From Methylotenera versatilis 301 (GTDB taxonomy: Bacteria; Pseudomonadota; Gammaproteobacteria; Burkholderiales; Methylophilaceae): a stretch of 64,000 nucleotides of DNA. Positions 10,480 through 18,576 of this stretch are shown piece after piece (position 1 is the stretch's first letter; each line of letters opens with the position of its first letter). Both the position numbers and the translations under genes were made by a program. The stretch is taken from contig NC_014207.1 in assembly GCF_000093025.1 (NCBI RefSeq), positions 806,001-870,000 on the forward strand. Reading direction: 5' to 3'. A model generated the notes under the pieces. That model was not told the origin of the DNA. It made no database searches and saw only the letters and a program-made list of their open reading frames with translations.

Positions 10480-11508
10480 ATGGCAATATTAATAACAGGC
10501 GGTGCAGGTTATATAGGTTCTCATACATGCTTGCAATTATTGGAGATGGGGCACGATATTGTTGTTGTCGATAACCTCTCAAATAGCCAACTAGAATCGA
10601 TACATCGCGTCAAAAATATTTCTGGAAAAGTATTCCCATTTATCAATGCTGATATACGTAATGGGAATGAGATGCGCTCTATATTTCAGCAGCATTCAAT
10701 TTCTGCGGTTGTTCATTTTGCAGGTCTTAAATCAGTCGGAGAATCTAACGAGAGTCCGCTACAGTATTATGATAATAACGTGGCGGGTAGTTTAACTTTG
10801 CTTGAAGTAATGAGTGAGTTTAACGTTAAAACGATTGTTTTTAGCTCATCAGCCACTGTTTATGGTGATCCAGCGACTTTACCTATAAAGGAAGACTTTC
10901 CTTTAAGTGCAACAAATCCGTATGGACGTACCAAGTTAATGGTGGAGGATATACTAAGAGACCTTCATCGTTCCGACAATACTTGGCGCATTGCTTTATT
11001 GCGTTACTTTAATCCTATTGGCGCGCATGTCAGTGGCTTAATTGGTGAGAATCCAAATGGCATTCCGAATAATTTATTGCCTTATGTTGCACAAGTCGCG
11101 GTAGGGCGATTACCAAAACTTCGAGTTTTTGGTAATGATTATGCTACCCACGATGGCACAGGGATTAGAGATTATATTCATGTGATGGATTTAGCAGATG
11201 GGCATGTGGATGCTATTAATTACTTGGTTAAGCATCAAGCTTTGATTACTGTCAATTTAGGTACGGGTCAGGGTTATAGCGTACTGGATGTGGTGAATGC
11301 ATTTTCAAAAGCAAGTGAAAAAGAGATTCCATTTGAGATCTTGCCAAGACGCCATGGTGATGTCGCCATTAACTATGCTGATCCGCAGCACGCTAAGAAT
11401 TTATTTGGTTGGTCAGCCAAGCGAGACTTAGAGCAAATGTGTGCCGATGCATGGAAGTGGCAGTCAATCAACCCTAACGGCTTTAGTGCGCAGGCAAGTA
11501 CTGACTAA
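10480..11508 (+). CDS. galE: UDP-glucose 4-epimerase
   Basis: NAD-dependent short-chain dehydrogenase fold that interconverts UDP-glucose and UDP-galactose in the cytoplasm, supplying UDP-galactose for polysaccharide. The Rossmann motif ILITGGAGYIGSH is at residues 3-15. The catalytic Ser/Thr region is FSSSATVYG and the YxxxK pair follows in NPYGRTKLMVE. RYFNPIGAH and DGTGIRDYIHVMDLADGH are classic GalE signatures. I place the start at ATG 10480, since AGGTG at 10469-10473 is six bases before it; a GTG at 10471 would add three residues. Length (342 residues) is normal. It is preceded by a perfect TAGTCC palindrome, linking it to the exopolysaccharide regulon. Confidence 0.96.
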   Translation: MAILITGGAGYIGSHTCLQLLEMGHDIVVVDNLSNSQLESIHRVKNISGKVFPFINADIRNGNEMRSIFQQHSISAVVHFAGLKSVGESNESPLQYYDNNVAGSLTLLEVMSEFNVKTIVFSSSATVYGDPATLPIKEDFPLSATNPYGRTKLMVEDILRDLHRSDNTWRIALLRYFNPIGAHVSGLIGENPNGIPNNLLPYVAQVAVGRLPKLRVFGNDYATHDGTGIRDYIHVMDLADGHVDAINYLVKHQALITVNLGTGQGYSVLDVVNAFSKASEKEIPFEILPRRHGDVAINYADPQHAKNLFGWSAKRDLEQMCADAWKWQSINPNGFSAQASTD

Positions 11509-11539
11509 TTTAAGCCTAACCTAGTTAGATCTACCAATA

Positions 11540-11580
11540 CTTGCTACTACCTCATATTTTTAAATAAGGGTAGTAGTAAG
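11540..11580 (+). terminator. Possible terminator hairpin after galE
   Basis: CTTGCTACTACC (11540-11551) pairs with GGTAGTAGTAAG (11569-11580) with one G-U pair and a 17-nt AT-rich loop. No clear T run follows, so function as a terminator is uncertain. Confidence 0.5.
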
Positions 11581-11650
11581 TCATTTCTGATTACCAATTT
11601 TTATAAAAACTTCACAACTTCTTGTGTTTGATTATCCGTATTAAATACTA

Positions 11651-11682
11651 CTTTTATCTAGTCCGATAGGACTAGATAAAAG
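11651..11682. promoter_or_regulatory. 32-bp perfect palindrome with TAGTCC-N4-GGACTA core
   Basis: Arms of 14 bp (11651-11664 and 11669-11682) around GATA; the core is TAGTCC-GATA-GGACTA, centred at 11666.5. A CATAAT at 11697-11702 would place the transcription start near 11709, putting the palindrome centre at about -42.5. That is the position where LuxR-type activators usually bind. It lies 94 bp before the glycosyltransferase start. Confidence 0.78.
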
Positions 11683-11712
11683 CTGGTTTCAATAATCATA
11701 ATGAAACCAGCT
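11681..11712 (+). promoter_or_regulatory. 11-bp inverted repeat at the glycosyltransferase promoter/leader
   Basis: AGCTGGTTTCA (11681-11691) and TGAAACCAGCT (11702-11712) pair perfectly around a 10-base AT-rich loop that contains the candidate -10 CATAAT. It directly abuts the TAGTCC palindrome. It may be a second operator or, if transcription starts further upstream, an RNA hairpin. Confidence 0.5.
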
Positions 11713-11760
11713 CAACTCATGATTACTGCATATTTTTGATTGGTAATTGAGGGGTTGGAT

Positions 11761-13125
11761 GTGGTTAATTTTATAAATAAATTACTTCGTGAAATATCTG
11801 CACATTCTAAATTACCAATCTTGTTTAAATGGCTAAGCTTTAAGCTTTCTAATTACTCAGCTTTTGATTTGTCTTACACAACTTCATATGTAGCAGGCAC
11901 TGCCAATCAAAATAATTATTTGAAAGCTCATGTTAAAGCATTTAATTTAAATGCAAATTTTGAACATGAACTCAATTATTCAGATATTCTTTCTAACGAT
12001 ATTGAGATTTCTACAAAGCCTTTACGCATCATGATGTTGGGGTTAAGGGGGTTTCCTAATGTTCAAGGTGGAGTGGAGACTCATGCTGAGAATTTGGCGC
12101 CATTATTAGTCGGTCTAGGTTGTGATTTAGAAGTCATCGTTAGATCTCCTTACCAAAGCCACAGCACAGGTAATTTGTGGAGTGGCGTTAAGTTTACGAG
12201 AATCTGGGCACCTAAATCTAAAGGTTTAGAAGCTATTATTCATACTTTTCTAGGCGTGTTGTATGCAGCCATTAAACGCCCTGATATTTTACATATACAT
12301 GCAATTGGTCCCGCAGTCATGACGCCATTAGCAAGGCTTTTAGGCTTGAAGGTGGTTGTTACGCACCACGGGCCTGATTATGACAGGCAAAAATGGGGCT
12401 ATTTCGCACGTAATGTTTTATTGCTTGGTGAGTGGATGGGGATGAGATTCTCAAATGGCAGGATTGTAATTTCAAAAGTCATTCGTGAATTGGTCATTCG
12501 CAAGCATGGCGTGTATTCATCATTAATATTTAATGGTGTGGTCATGCCTAATACCGATATATCAGAAAAACATATTGAACAATTTGGCCTGCAAAAAAAT
12601 AAATATGTTTTACTGGTGAGCCGTTTTGTGCCTGAAAAGCGTCATCTCGATTTAATCAATGCTTTTAATTTAGCCAATCTACATGATATTAAATTAGTAT
12701 TTGTAGGCTCATCTGATCATCCAGATGCTTATATGCAATCAATTATCAATGCGGCATCTGGTAACGCTAATATTGTGCTGACTGGGTTTCAAACTGGAGA
12801 TACATTAGGTAGCCTATATAGACACGCCGCCATGTTTGTGCTGCCTTCATCTCATGAGGGTTTATCAATTTCGTTATTAGAAGCGTTAAGCTATGGACTA
12901 CCTGCGATTGCTAGCAATATACCTGCAAACTTAGAAGTTGGACTAAGTTCAGATTGTTATTTTGAGTTAGGTAATGTGAATGAAATGGCGAATTTAATTC
13001 GCATGAATATCAATCAAGTTGTAGCCAATGACACTAGAGAATCTCTCAGATCATGGGTAAATGAGCAATATAACTGGAAAAATATTGCAGCAAAAACATT
13101 TAAGGAATATCAGTCTGTTGTGTAA
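11761..13125 (+). CDS. Glycosyltransferase, GT4-like, with N-terminal extension
   Basis: Cytoplasmic retaining GT-B glycosyltransferase, presumably adding a sugar to the exopolysaccharide repeat unit. GTG at 11761 is chosen because GAGGGG at 11749-11754 sits six bases upstream; a TTG at 11740 lacks a site. About 85 N-terminal residues show no domain I recognise. Then comes a typical donor half starting MMLGLRGFPNVQGGVETHAE, including HIHAIGP and VVTHHGPDYDRQKWG. The acceptor half has LLVSRFVPEKRHLDLINAF and the nucleotide-sugar-binding LPSSHEGLSISLLEALSYGL with the conserved Glu. Substrate cannot be assigned. It is a single gene between galE and the small PEP-CTERM gene, under its own palindrome. 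Confidence 0.9.
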   Translation: MVNFINKLLREISAHSKLPILFKWLSFKLSNYSAFDLSYTTSYVAGTANQNNYLKAHVKAFNLNANFEHELNYSDILSNDIEISTKPLRIMMLGLRGFPNVQGGVETHAENLAPLLVGLGCDLEVIVRSPYQSHSTGNLWSGVKFTRIWAPKSKGLEAIIHTFLGVLYAAIKRPDILHIHAIGPAVMTPLARLLGLKVVVTHHGPDYDRQKWGYFARNVLLLGEWMGMRFSNGRIVISKVIRELVIRKHGVYSSLIFNGVVMPNTDISEKHIEQFGLQKNKYVLLVSRFVPEKRHLDLINAFNLANLHDIKLVFVGSSDHPDAYMQSIINAASGNANIVLTGFQTGDTLGSLYRHAAMFVLPSSHEGLSISLLEALSYGLPAIASNIPANLEVGLSSDCYFELGNVNEMANLIRMNINQVVANDTRESLRSWVNEQYNWKNIAAKTFKEYQSVV

Positions 13126-13192
13126 TCAATACTGATAATTGGTAATTTGCAATTTTAAAAGATTTAAGCATCATTAACGCCTTCTTTAAACG

Positions 13193-13231
13193 GATTAGTC
13201 CATTAGGGCTAATCTAGTCTTAATGGACTAT
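13193..13231. promoter_or_regulatory. Double TAGTCC-type operator upstream of the small PEP-CTERM gene
   Basis: Two adjacent sites, each with one mismatch between its half-sites: GATTAGTCC-ATTA-GGGCTAATC (13193-13214) and TAGTCT-TAAT-GGACTA (13215-13230), centres 19 bp apart. The outer halves also form a perfect 10-bp inverted repeat (TAGTCCATTA at 13196-13205 and TAATGGACTA at 13221-13230). A CATAAT at 13260-13265 is a possible -10. Confidence 0.72.
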
Positions 13232-13314
13232 TTTTTACTCAGCTCTTAAGTCAAATCTTCATAATCTAGCACTAACATTAACTTCCAATTTTGGCGTTAG
13301 TTTTGAGGTGTGGC

Positions 13315-13767
13315 ATGAAGCTATCAAATTTATTTTTGGTATTAACCATATTATCAGTGCCTGCGATGGCATCTGAAGGCAAAAGTATTACAACACATCA
13401 TATTGAAGAGTATGGCAGTTTATTTACTGAAGTCATAGGCAAAAGTGTATTGCAGCAGACTACTCAAAAGAAAAATGATTTTGAGAGTAACTCCTCAGAT
13501 AAGCCATCAAATCAATTGTTCAATTACTTATCTAGTTCAAAGAATCTGCCTTTATCTAGAGATGAGTTCGCAAAATATCTTTCACATGACAGCCATATTC
13601 ATGAACATAATTTTGTATATAACAAGTTAATTAATGATAAAGGCTGGGGCATTCACTATGGTAAAGATGAGCATAATATTTGTGCACCTATACCAGAGCC
13701 TGAAAGTTATGCCTTGGTATTGATTGGTTTAGCCATGATAGTCATGGTAAAACGTAAAAAAGCTTAA
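13315..13767 (+). CDS. Small PEP-CTERM sorting-signal protein
   Basis: A 150-residue secreted protein. ATG 13315 is preceded by GAGGTG four bases upstream; the TTG at 13291 is less likely. It has a Sec signal peptide (MKLSNLFLVLTILSVPAMAS), a polar His/Asn/Ser-rich middle of no recognised fold, and a C-terminal exosortase signal: PIPEPESYA, a hydrophobic helix (LVLIGLAMIVMV) and a basic tail KRKKA. XrtB (54360) is expected to cleave and process it at the inner membrane before it reaches the surface or exopolysaccharide. It stands alone between a double operator and a terminator, so it is probably monocistronic. Confidence 0.88.
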   Translation: MKLSNLFLVLTILSVPAMASEGKSITTHHIEEYGSLFTEVIGKSVLQQTTQKKNDFESNSSDKPSNQLFNYLSSSKNLPLSRDEFAKYLSHDSHIHEHNFVYNKLINDKGWGIHYGKDEHNICAPIPEPESYALVLIGLAMIVMVKRKKA

Positions 13768-13781
13768 TAGATATAGTTGAT

Positions 13782-13811
13782 AAAAGGCGGTCATTTTTGA
13801 CCGCTTTTTAT
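13782..13811 (+). terminator. Rho-independent terminator after the small PEP-CTERM gene
   Basis: GCGGTCA (13787-13793, allowing one offset base) pairs with TGACCGC (13798-13804), flanked by an A-rich 5' side and followed by TTTTTATTTTT. Confidence 0.9.
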
Positions 13812-13931
13812 TTTTCAGTTGTTTTTTATAATATCTAATTAGTCAGTCATGAATACTTAATAATTTCTCTCTATAGTGCTTTGTTAACTAATCACTCACC
13901 ATTAAATTAGATTTTCTAGAAAGCACTGACA

Positions 13932-15071
13932 ATGAAAGCCATGATTTTAGCTGCGGGTAAAGGTACACGCGTACGTCCTCTTACCTATGAGCTTCCCAAG
14001 CCGATGATTCCACTATTAGGTAAGCCTGTAATGGCATATCTAATAGAGCATTTAGCAAAACATAACGTCAATGAAGTCATGGTCAATGTCAGTTATCTGC
14101 ATGAAAAAATACAACAATACTTTGGCGATGGTCACCGATTTGGTATTGAAATTGGCTACTCATTTGAAGGTGATATTAGTAACGGAAAGATTGTACCTAG
14201 CCCAGTTGGCTCGGCTGGGGGTATGCGTAAGATCCAAGATTTCGGTGGTTTTTTCAATGAAACTACCATTGTGATATGTGGTGATGCCATTATTGATTTA
14301 GATATCACCGCAGCAGTTGCTGAACACCGCAGGAAGGGAGCTTTAGTGAGTTTAGTGGCAAAAGAAGTGCCTATGGATAAGGTTTCAGATTACGGCATTG
14401 TGTTGACTGATGAAAATGGAAAGATCGTTTCTTTTCAAGAGAAGCCGAGCCAGGCCATAGCCAAATCCAATCTCGCTAGTACAGGTATTTATATATTCGA
14501 ACCTGAAGCGATTAATCTTATTCCATCAGGTAGCACCTTTGACATAGGTTCAGATTTATTTCCATTACTAGTAGATAAAAACTTGCCTTTCTATGCGATT
14601 AACCAACATTTTAATTGGATCGATATTGGGCTAGTCACTGATTACTGGGAGGTTATGCAGCAATTGATGCAAGGCGAAGTGCCCTCCATGAACATGCCAG
14701 GTAAGCAAATTAGGCCAGGCGTATGGGTGGGCTTAAATGTTCGCATTGATTGGGAAAATACAAAGATTGAAGGCCCTGTGTATATAGGTTCGGGTGCTCG
14801 TGTAGATAAAGGTGCTGAGATAGTCGGCCCCACTTGGATTAGCGATGGTTGCCACGTGCAACGGGGCGGCAAAGTTGTGCGTAGTGTCTTGTTCGAATAC
14901 ACGCGTGTTGGGCAAGACTTCAGTTTTGAAGAAATGATTGTCTGTGGTGAGTACTGTGTTGATAAGTACGGCAGGATGATGCATGTAGATGACGATACCT
15001 GTGACTTGATTTGGTCGGATGCGCGCGAAAAAGTCATTTATCCAATGGATTATGCGCAAGCAAGGATTTAA
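13932..15071 (+). CDS. Sugar-phosphate nucleotidyltransferase (NDP-sugar synthase)
   Basis: Cytoplasmic enzyme that makes an activated sugar (NDP-sugar) from sugar-1-phosphate and NTP. The N-terminal domain opens with the pyrophosphorylase signature MILAAGKGTRVRPLT and KPMIPLLGKPV. Further motifs are the substrate loop GSAGGMRKI and the metal-binding GDAIIDLD. GSTFDIGSDLFPLL and WIDIGLVTDYW follow. From about residue 255 a left-handed beta-helix segment follows (hexapeptide-like GPVYIGSGARVDKGAEIVGP). Resemblance is strongest to mannose-1-phosphate guanylyltransferase/glucose-1-phosphate thymidylyltransferase families; the base and sugar cannot be fixed by eye. It probably feeds the exopolysaccharide pathway together with galE. 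Confidence 0.9.
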   Translation: MKAMILAAGKGTRVRPLTYELPKPMIPLLGKPVMAYLIEHLAKHNVNEVMVNVSYLHEKIQQYFGDGHRFGIEIGYSFEGDISNGKIVPSPVGSAGGMRKIQDFGGFFNETTIVICGDAIIDLDITAAVAEHRRKGALVSLVAKEVPMDKVSDYGIVLTDENGKIVSFQEKPSQAIAKSNLASTGIYIFEPEAINLIPSGSTFDIGSDLFPLLVDKNLPFYAINQHFNWIDIGLVTDYWEVMQQLMQGEVPSMNMPGKQIRPGVWVGLNVRIDWENTKIEGPVYIGSGARVDKGAEIVGPTWISDGCHVQRGGKVVRSVLFEYTRVGQDFSFEEMIVCGEYCVDKYGRMMHVDDDTCDLIWSDAREKVIYPMDYAQARI

Positions 15072-15110
15072 TTCTCAGAGGTAAGTGTTCAAGTGAAAGC
15101 ACGTTCATGC

Positions 15111-15132
15111 TTTGTGACAAAAGTGTCACAAA
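15111..15132. promoter_or_regulatory. 22-bp palindrome before the type II secretion operon
   Basis: TTTGTGACA (15111-15119), AAAG, TGTCACAAA (15124-15132): perfect 9-bp arms, 42 bp before the first start codon. It is a likely operator for the operon. Spacing between TGTGA and TCACA is eight bases, not the six of a CRP site, and it does not match the TAGTCC boxes. Confidence 0.65.
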
Positions 15133-15173
15133 TATGAAATCCTACTGAAAACAAGAATGACTAAAATTGCCAC

Positions 15174-15635
15174 GTGAAATTCACTATGTGTAAATATATG
15201 TCAAATTTAAATGGATTTAAGCTTCCTCAATCTAAAACTCAAGGGTTTACACTACTTGAGTTGTTAGTCGTGATGGTCATCATTGGCTTGCTTGCTGGGT
15301 ACGTCGGGCCAAAGTATTTTGAACAAATTGGCAAGTCGGAAACTAAAACAGCGCGTGCTCAAATCGACTCTCTAGGTAAGGCTTTAGATCAATATCGTAT
15401 TGATGTTGGGCAGTATCCTAGTTCTGAGCAGGGCTTAGCTGCGTTAAATAAAAACGTTGCAAATGACGCAAAATGGTCTGGTCCGTATCTTAAGAAGGAT
15501 GTCCCGAATGACCCGTGGAATAAGCCTTACCTCTATAAGTCACCAGGTGAGCATGGTGATTTTGACTTATATTCTTTAGGTAAAGATGCTCAACAGGGTG
15601 GCACTAAAGAAGCTGAAGACGTCGTGAGCTGGTAA
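15174..15635 (+). CDS. gspG: Major pseudopilin, GspG type
   Basis: Building block of the periplasmic pseudopilus of a type II secretion system. The prepilin leader ends in QG|FTLLELLVV, with Glu at position 5 of the mature protein and a long hydrophobic helix. The C-terminal half carries GspG features: YPSSEQGLAAL, GPYLKKDVPNDPWNKPY and SPGEHGDFDLYSLGKD, the last part of the calcium-binding loop. Possible starts are GTG 15174, ATG 15186 and ATG 15198; none has a strong ribosome site, and all leave the cleavage site intact. First gene of an eleven-gene operon. Confidence 0.93.
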   Translation: MKFTMCKYMSNLNGFKLPQSKTQGFTLLELLVVMVIIGLLAGYVGPKYFEQIGKSETKTARAQIDSLGKALDQYRIDVGQYPSSEQGLAALNKNVANDAKWSGPYLKKDVPNDPWNKPYLYKSPGEHGDFDLYSLGKDAQQGGTKEAEDVVSW

Positions 15636-15649
15636 CTTAGTTTAAGTCC

Positions 15650-16831
15650 ATGGAATTTCAAGTTAAAGCTGTTCGCGGAAAAGAAATGGTGCTATTAAGC
15701 ATTTCGGCTGCCCATGCTCAAGACGCGCTTGCACAAGTGCAGGCGCGAGGCTTCACGCCAATTACCGCAAAGTCTACTGGTTCGGCATTGAGCAATCGAC
15801 AAAACAAAAAATTCCCCTTAGCTTTATTTAGCCAGGAACTACTTGCCTTACTGGAAGCAGGGTTAAACCTTGTTGAAGCCATTGAAACGCTTGCTGAAAA
15901 GGAACAGGGCAACCAAATAAAACATACCTTAGATGCTCTGTTGCAGGCCTTGTATCAAGGGCAGACATTTTCATCTGCACTAGAGCAGCAACCATTAATT
16001 TTTCCTGTTTTATATATTGCTACAGTTCGCGCCAGTGAGAAAACTGGTGACTTGCCAGAGGCTTTAAGTCGCTATGTGAGCTATGAGCAGCAGCTCGGTT
16101 TGGTGAGGAAGAAAATCGTGTCTTCTTCAATCTATCCAATTCTGTTAATGGCGGTTGGTGGCTTGGTGATTCTGTTTCTACTTGGCTTTGTTGTGCCTAA
16201 ATTTAGTCGAATCTATGAAGGCACAGGCGGAAACCTACCATTTCTGTCACAAGTGTTATTGGCCTGGGGGTTGTTTCTGGAAAGCCACGGTAAAGAGTTG
16301 CTCACTTTTGTAGTGTTGTTCATTGCAGGCTTGGTCTTTGGCTTATCACAAGCTTCAGTGCGCAAATCCATCATACAACTTATTTGGAAAATACCCGCGT
16401 TAGGCAAGCGATTACGTATTTTTCAATTAGCACGATTTTATCGAACATTAGGAATGCTGCTTAAAGGTGGCACGTCGATTATCGTCGCTTTGGATTCTGT
16501 TGCAGGTTTATTAGATGTCGTGCTTCAGGCGAAAATGAAGCAAGCATCTGCTGCAATACAAGAAGGGCAGACTATTTCAGTCGCTATGGAGCAGGCCGGC
16601 TTAACAACGCCGATTGCGCTTCGTATGTTACGCGTAGGCGAACGCGGTGGAAGAATAGGCGACATGATGGAACGTATAGCCTCGTTTTATGATGAAGAGT
16701 TAGCACGCTGGATAGATTGGTTTACCAAGCTCTTTGAACCCATACTGATGTTGCTGATAGGGCTGGTAATAGGCGTTGTTGTTTTACTTCTTTACATGCC
16801 AATTTTTGAGCTAGCAGGAAATATTCAATGA
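15650..16831 (+). CDS. gspF: Type II secretion inner-membrane platform protein, GspF type
   Basis: Polytopic inner-membrane protein of the secretion platform, which couples the ATPase to pseudopilus assembly. It has two GspF repeats: around residues 58-190 (LFSQELLALLEAGLNLVEAI, EKTGDLPEAL) and around 255-385 (FYRTLGMLLKGGTSIIVAL, MLRVGERGGRIGDMME). Three hydrophobic segments are at about 165-190, 220-240 and 362-388. Its 393 residues are normal for the family. The stop overlaps the start of the ATPase gene (ATGA), so the two are probably translationally coupled. Confidence 0.94.
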   Translation: MEFQVKAVRGKEMVLLSISAAHAQDALAQVQARGFTPITAKSTGSALSNRQNKKFPLALFSQELLALLEAGLNLVEAIETLAEKEQGNQIKHTLDALLQALYQGQTFSSALEQQPLIFPVLYIATVRASEKTGDLPEALSRYVSYEQQLGLVRKKIVSSSIYPILLMAVGGLVILFLLGFVVPKFSRIYEGTGGNLPFLSQVLLAWGLFLESHGKELLTFVVLFIAGLVFGLSQASVRKSIIQLIWKIPALGKRLRIFQLARFYRTLGMLLKGGTSIIVALDSVAGLLDVVLQAKMKQASAAIQEGQTISVAMEQAGLTTPIALRMLRVGERGGRIGDMMERIASFYDEELARWIDWFTKLFEPILMLLIGLVIGVVVLLLYMPIFELAGNIQ

Positions 16832-18576
16832 ATGCGATTTTACAAGAATCAGTCAATACTATTGATATTGATGAGATGACCGAGCTTAAAAGTCCTAGCG
16901 TCATTCATGTGGAGCAGATTAGGCAGGCTAAGTCACAAGCGAATGTACAGCAACGCCGAATCGTTGAGATATTGGAAGACCTCACTCAATACAATCAAGA
17001 AGACTTTTTGCAAGCGCTAAGCCAAACACTGCATTTTGACGCGATTAGTATGAAAGAGCTTCATAGCTTGACCGCAGCTTTTGAAATCATCCAATTTTCA
17101 AAGGCGCAGCAGAAAGAGTGCCTAGCTTTTATGTCAGATAAAAACACAGCAAATCATGGGTTGATATTGGTGTTTGCAGACCCGTTTAATGAAAGCTTAC
17201 AAGAGTGGGCTTTAGAAAATATTAAACAAGCCTTTACGTGGCGTTTAGCGCATCGCAATGATATTGCAGCATTTTTGGCGCGTCATGAGGAAACCATGCG
17301 TGCGATGGATGGTTTGCGTGGCGAAGATAATCACGCTGTAGCGGAAGATGATGAGGCTGTTGCAAATTTATCATTAAAGTCCATTAATGAGGATTCCAAC
17401 CCAATAATCAAGCTCATTAACTCGACGCTTTATGATGCGTTAAAAATCGGCGCTAGTGATATTCATCTAGAATGTTCTAGTTCAGGTTTATCTATTAAGT
17501 ATCGCATTGATGGCGTAATGAACGGCGTCGGAGGCATGCAAGGTATGGATAATGCGGATCAGGCAATTTCGCGCGTTAAAGTCATGGCGCAGCTTGATAT
17601 TGCTGAGCGGCGCACGCCACAAGATGGGCGATTTAAGGTGATTGTTCAGGGGCGTGATGTCGACTTTCGAGTATCCATCATGCCTAGTGTGTTTGGCGAA
17701 GATGCGGTTTTACGTGTACTCGATAGAAAAGCGCTTTCAGAAGAAGCGCAAGGGCTGAGCTTACATGTCTTAGGATTTGATGAAAAAATCATCGCACAAT
17801 TCCGTCGCTTAGCGCTTGAGCCTTATGGCATGGTGTTAGTCACAGGACCTACTGGTAGCGGAAAAACTACTTCACTCTATGCGGCAATCTCAGAGGTGAA
17901 TACTGGCCACGATAAAATTATTACGATTGAAGATCCCGTAGAGTATCAATTGCCTGGTGTGTTACAAATTCCAGTCAATGAGAAAAAAGGCCTCACTTTT
18001 GCAAAAGGCTTACGCTCAATTTTGCGTCATGATCCTGACAAAATTATGGTGGGTGAGATTCGCGATTCTGAAACTGCACAAATTGCAGTTCAAGCCGCAC
18101 TCACAGGGCATTTGGTGTTCACCACGGTTCACGCCAATAACGTGTTAGATGTAATTGGCCGATTCATGCACATGGGCGTCGACCCCTATAACTTTGTTTC
18201 TGCGATGAACGGCATTATGGCGCAACGCCTTATACGCTCTATTTGCCCACACTGCGCTGAAGATTACCAACCAGATGACCAGTTGTTAGCTGATTCAGGC
18301 ATTAGCCAAGAAATGGCTGTGGGTATGAAGTTTAAAGAGGCTAAAGGCTGTGGGCATTGTCGCGGTACAGGTTATCGCGGTCGAAAAGCTGTTGCAGAAT
18401 TGTTGATACTGAATGATGAATTACGAGAAATGATTGTTGCACGAGAGCCTATACGAAAATTAAAAGAAGCCGCAAAAAGAAGTGGAATGCGCACAATAAG
18501 AGAAGCCGCTCTTGAAGCGGTAGGCAATGGATTAACTACTTTGCAGGAGATCAATCGTGTCACTTTTGTCGGTTAA
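16828..18576 (+). CDS. gspE: Type II secretion ATPase, GspE type
   Basis: Cytoplasmic hexameric ATPase that drives pseudopilus growth. The N-terminal 190 residues are a weak MshEN/GspE_N-like region, followed by ASDIHLE and a PilT/GspE core. Walker A GPTGSGKTTSLY is near residue 340, the Asp box is ITIEDPVEY, Walker B IMVGEIRDSETA and the His box TGHLVFTTVHAN. A tetracysteine zinc motif (CPHC, then CGHC) is near residues 473-513, as in GspE/PilB. Length 582 is usual. It overlaps gspF by 4 bp and the next gene by 20 bp. Confidence 0.95.
   Translation: MNAILQESVNTIDIDEMTELKSPSVIHVEQIRQAKSQANVQQRRIVEILEDLTQYNQEDFLQALSQTLHFDAISMKELHSLTAAFEIIQFSKAQQKECLAFMSDKNTANHGLILVFADPFNESLQEWALENIKQAFTWRLAHRNDIAAFLARHEETMRAMDGLRGEDNHAVAEDDEAVANLSLKSINEDSNPIIKLINSTLYDALKIGASDIHLECSSSGLSIKYRIDGVMNGVGGMQGMDNADQAISRVKVMAQLDIAERRTPQDGRFKVIVQGRDVDFRVSIMPSVFGEDAVLRVLDRKALSEEAQGLSLHVLGFDEKIIAQFRRLALEPYGMVLVTGPTGSGKTTSLYAAISEVNTGHDKIITIEDPVEYQLPGVLQIPVNEKKGLTFAKGLRSILRHDPDKIMVGEIRDSETAQIAVQAALTGHLVFTTVHANNVLDVIGRFMHMGVDPYNFVSAMNGIMAQRLIRSICPHCAEDYQPDDQLLADSGISQEMAVGMKFKEAKGCGHCRGTGYRGRKAVAELLILNDELREMIVAREPIRKLKEAAKRSGMRTIREAALEAVGNGLTTLQEINRVTFVG

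Noticed and set aside
15111-15132. CRP/FNR site upstream of gspG
   Set aside because: TGTGA and TCACA are eight bases apart instead of six, and FNR's TTGAT/ATCAA halves are absent.
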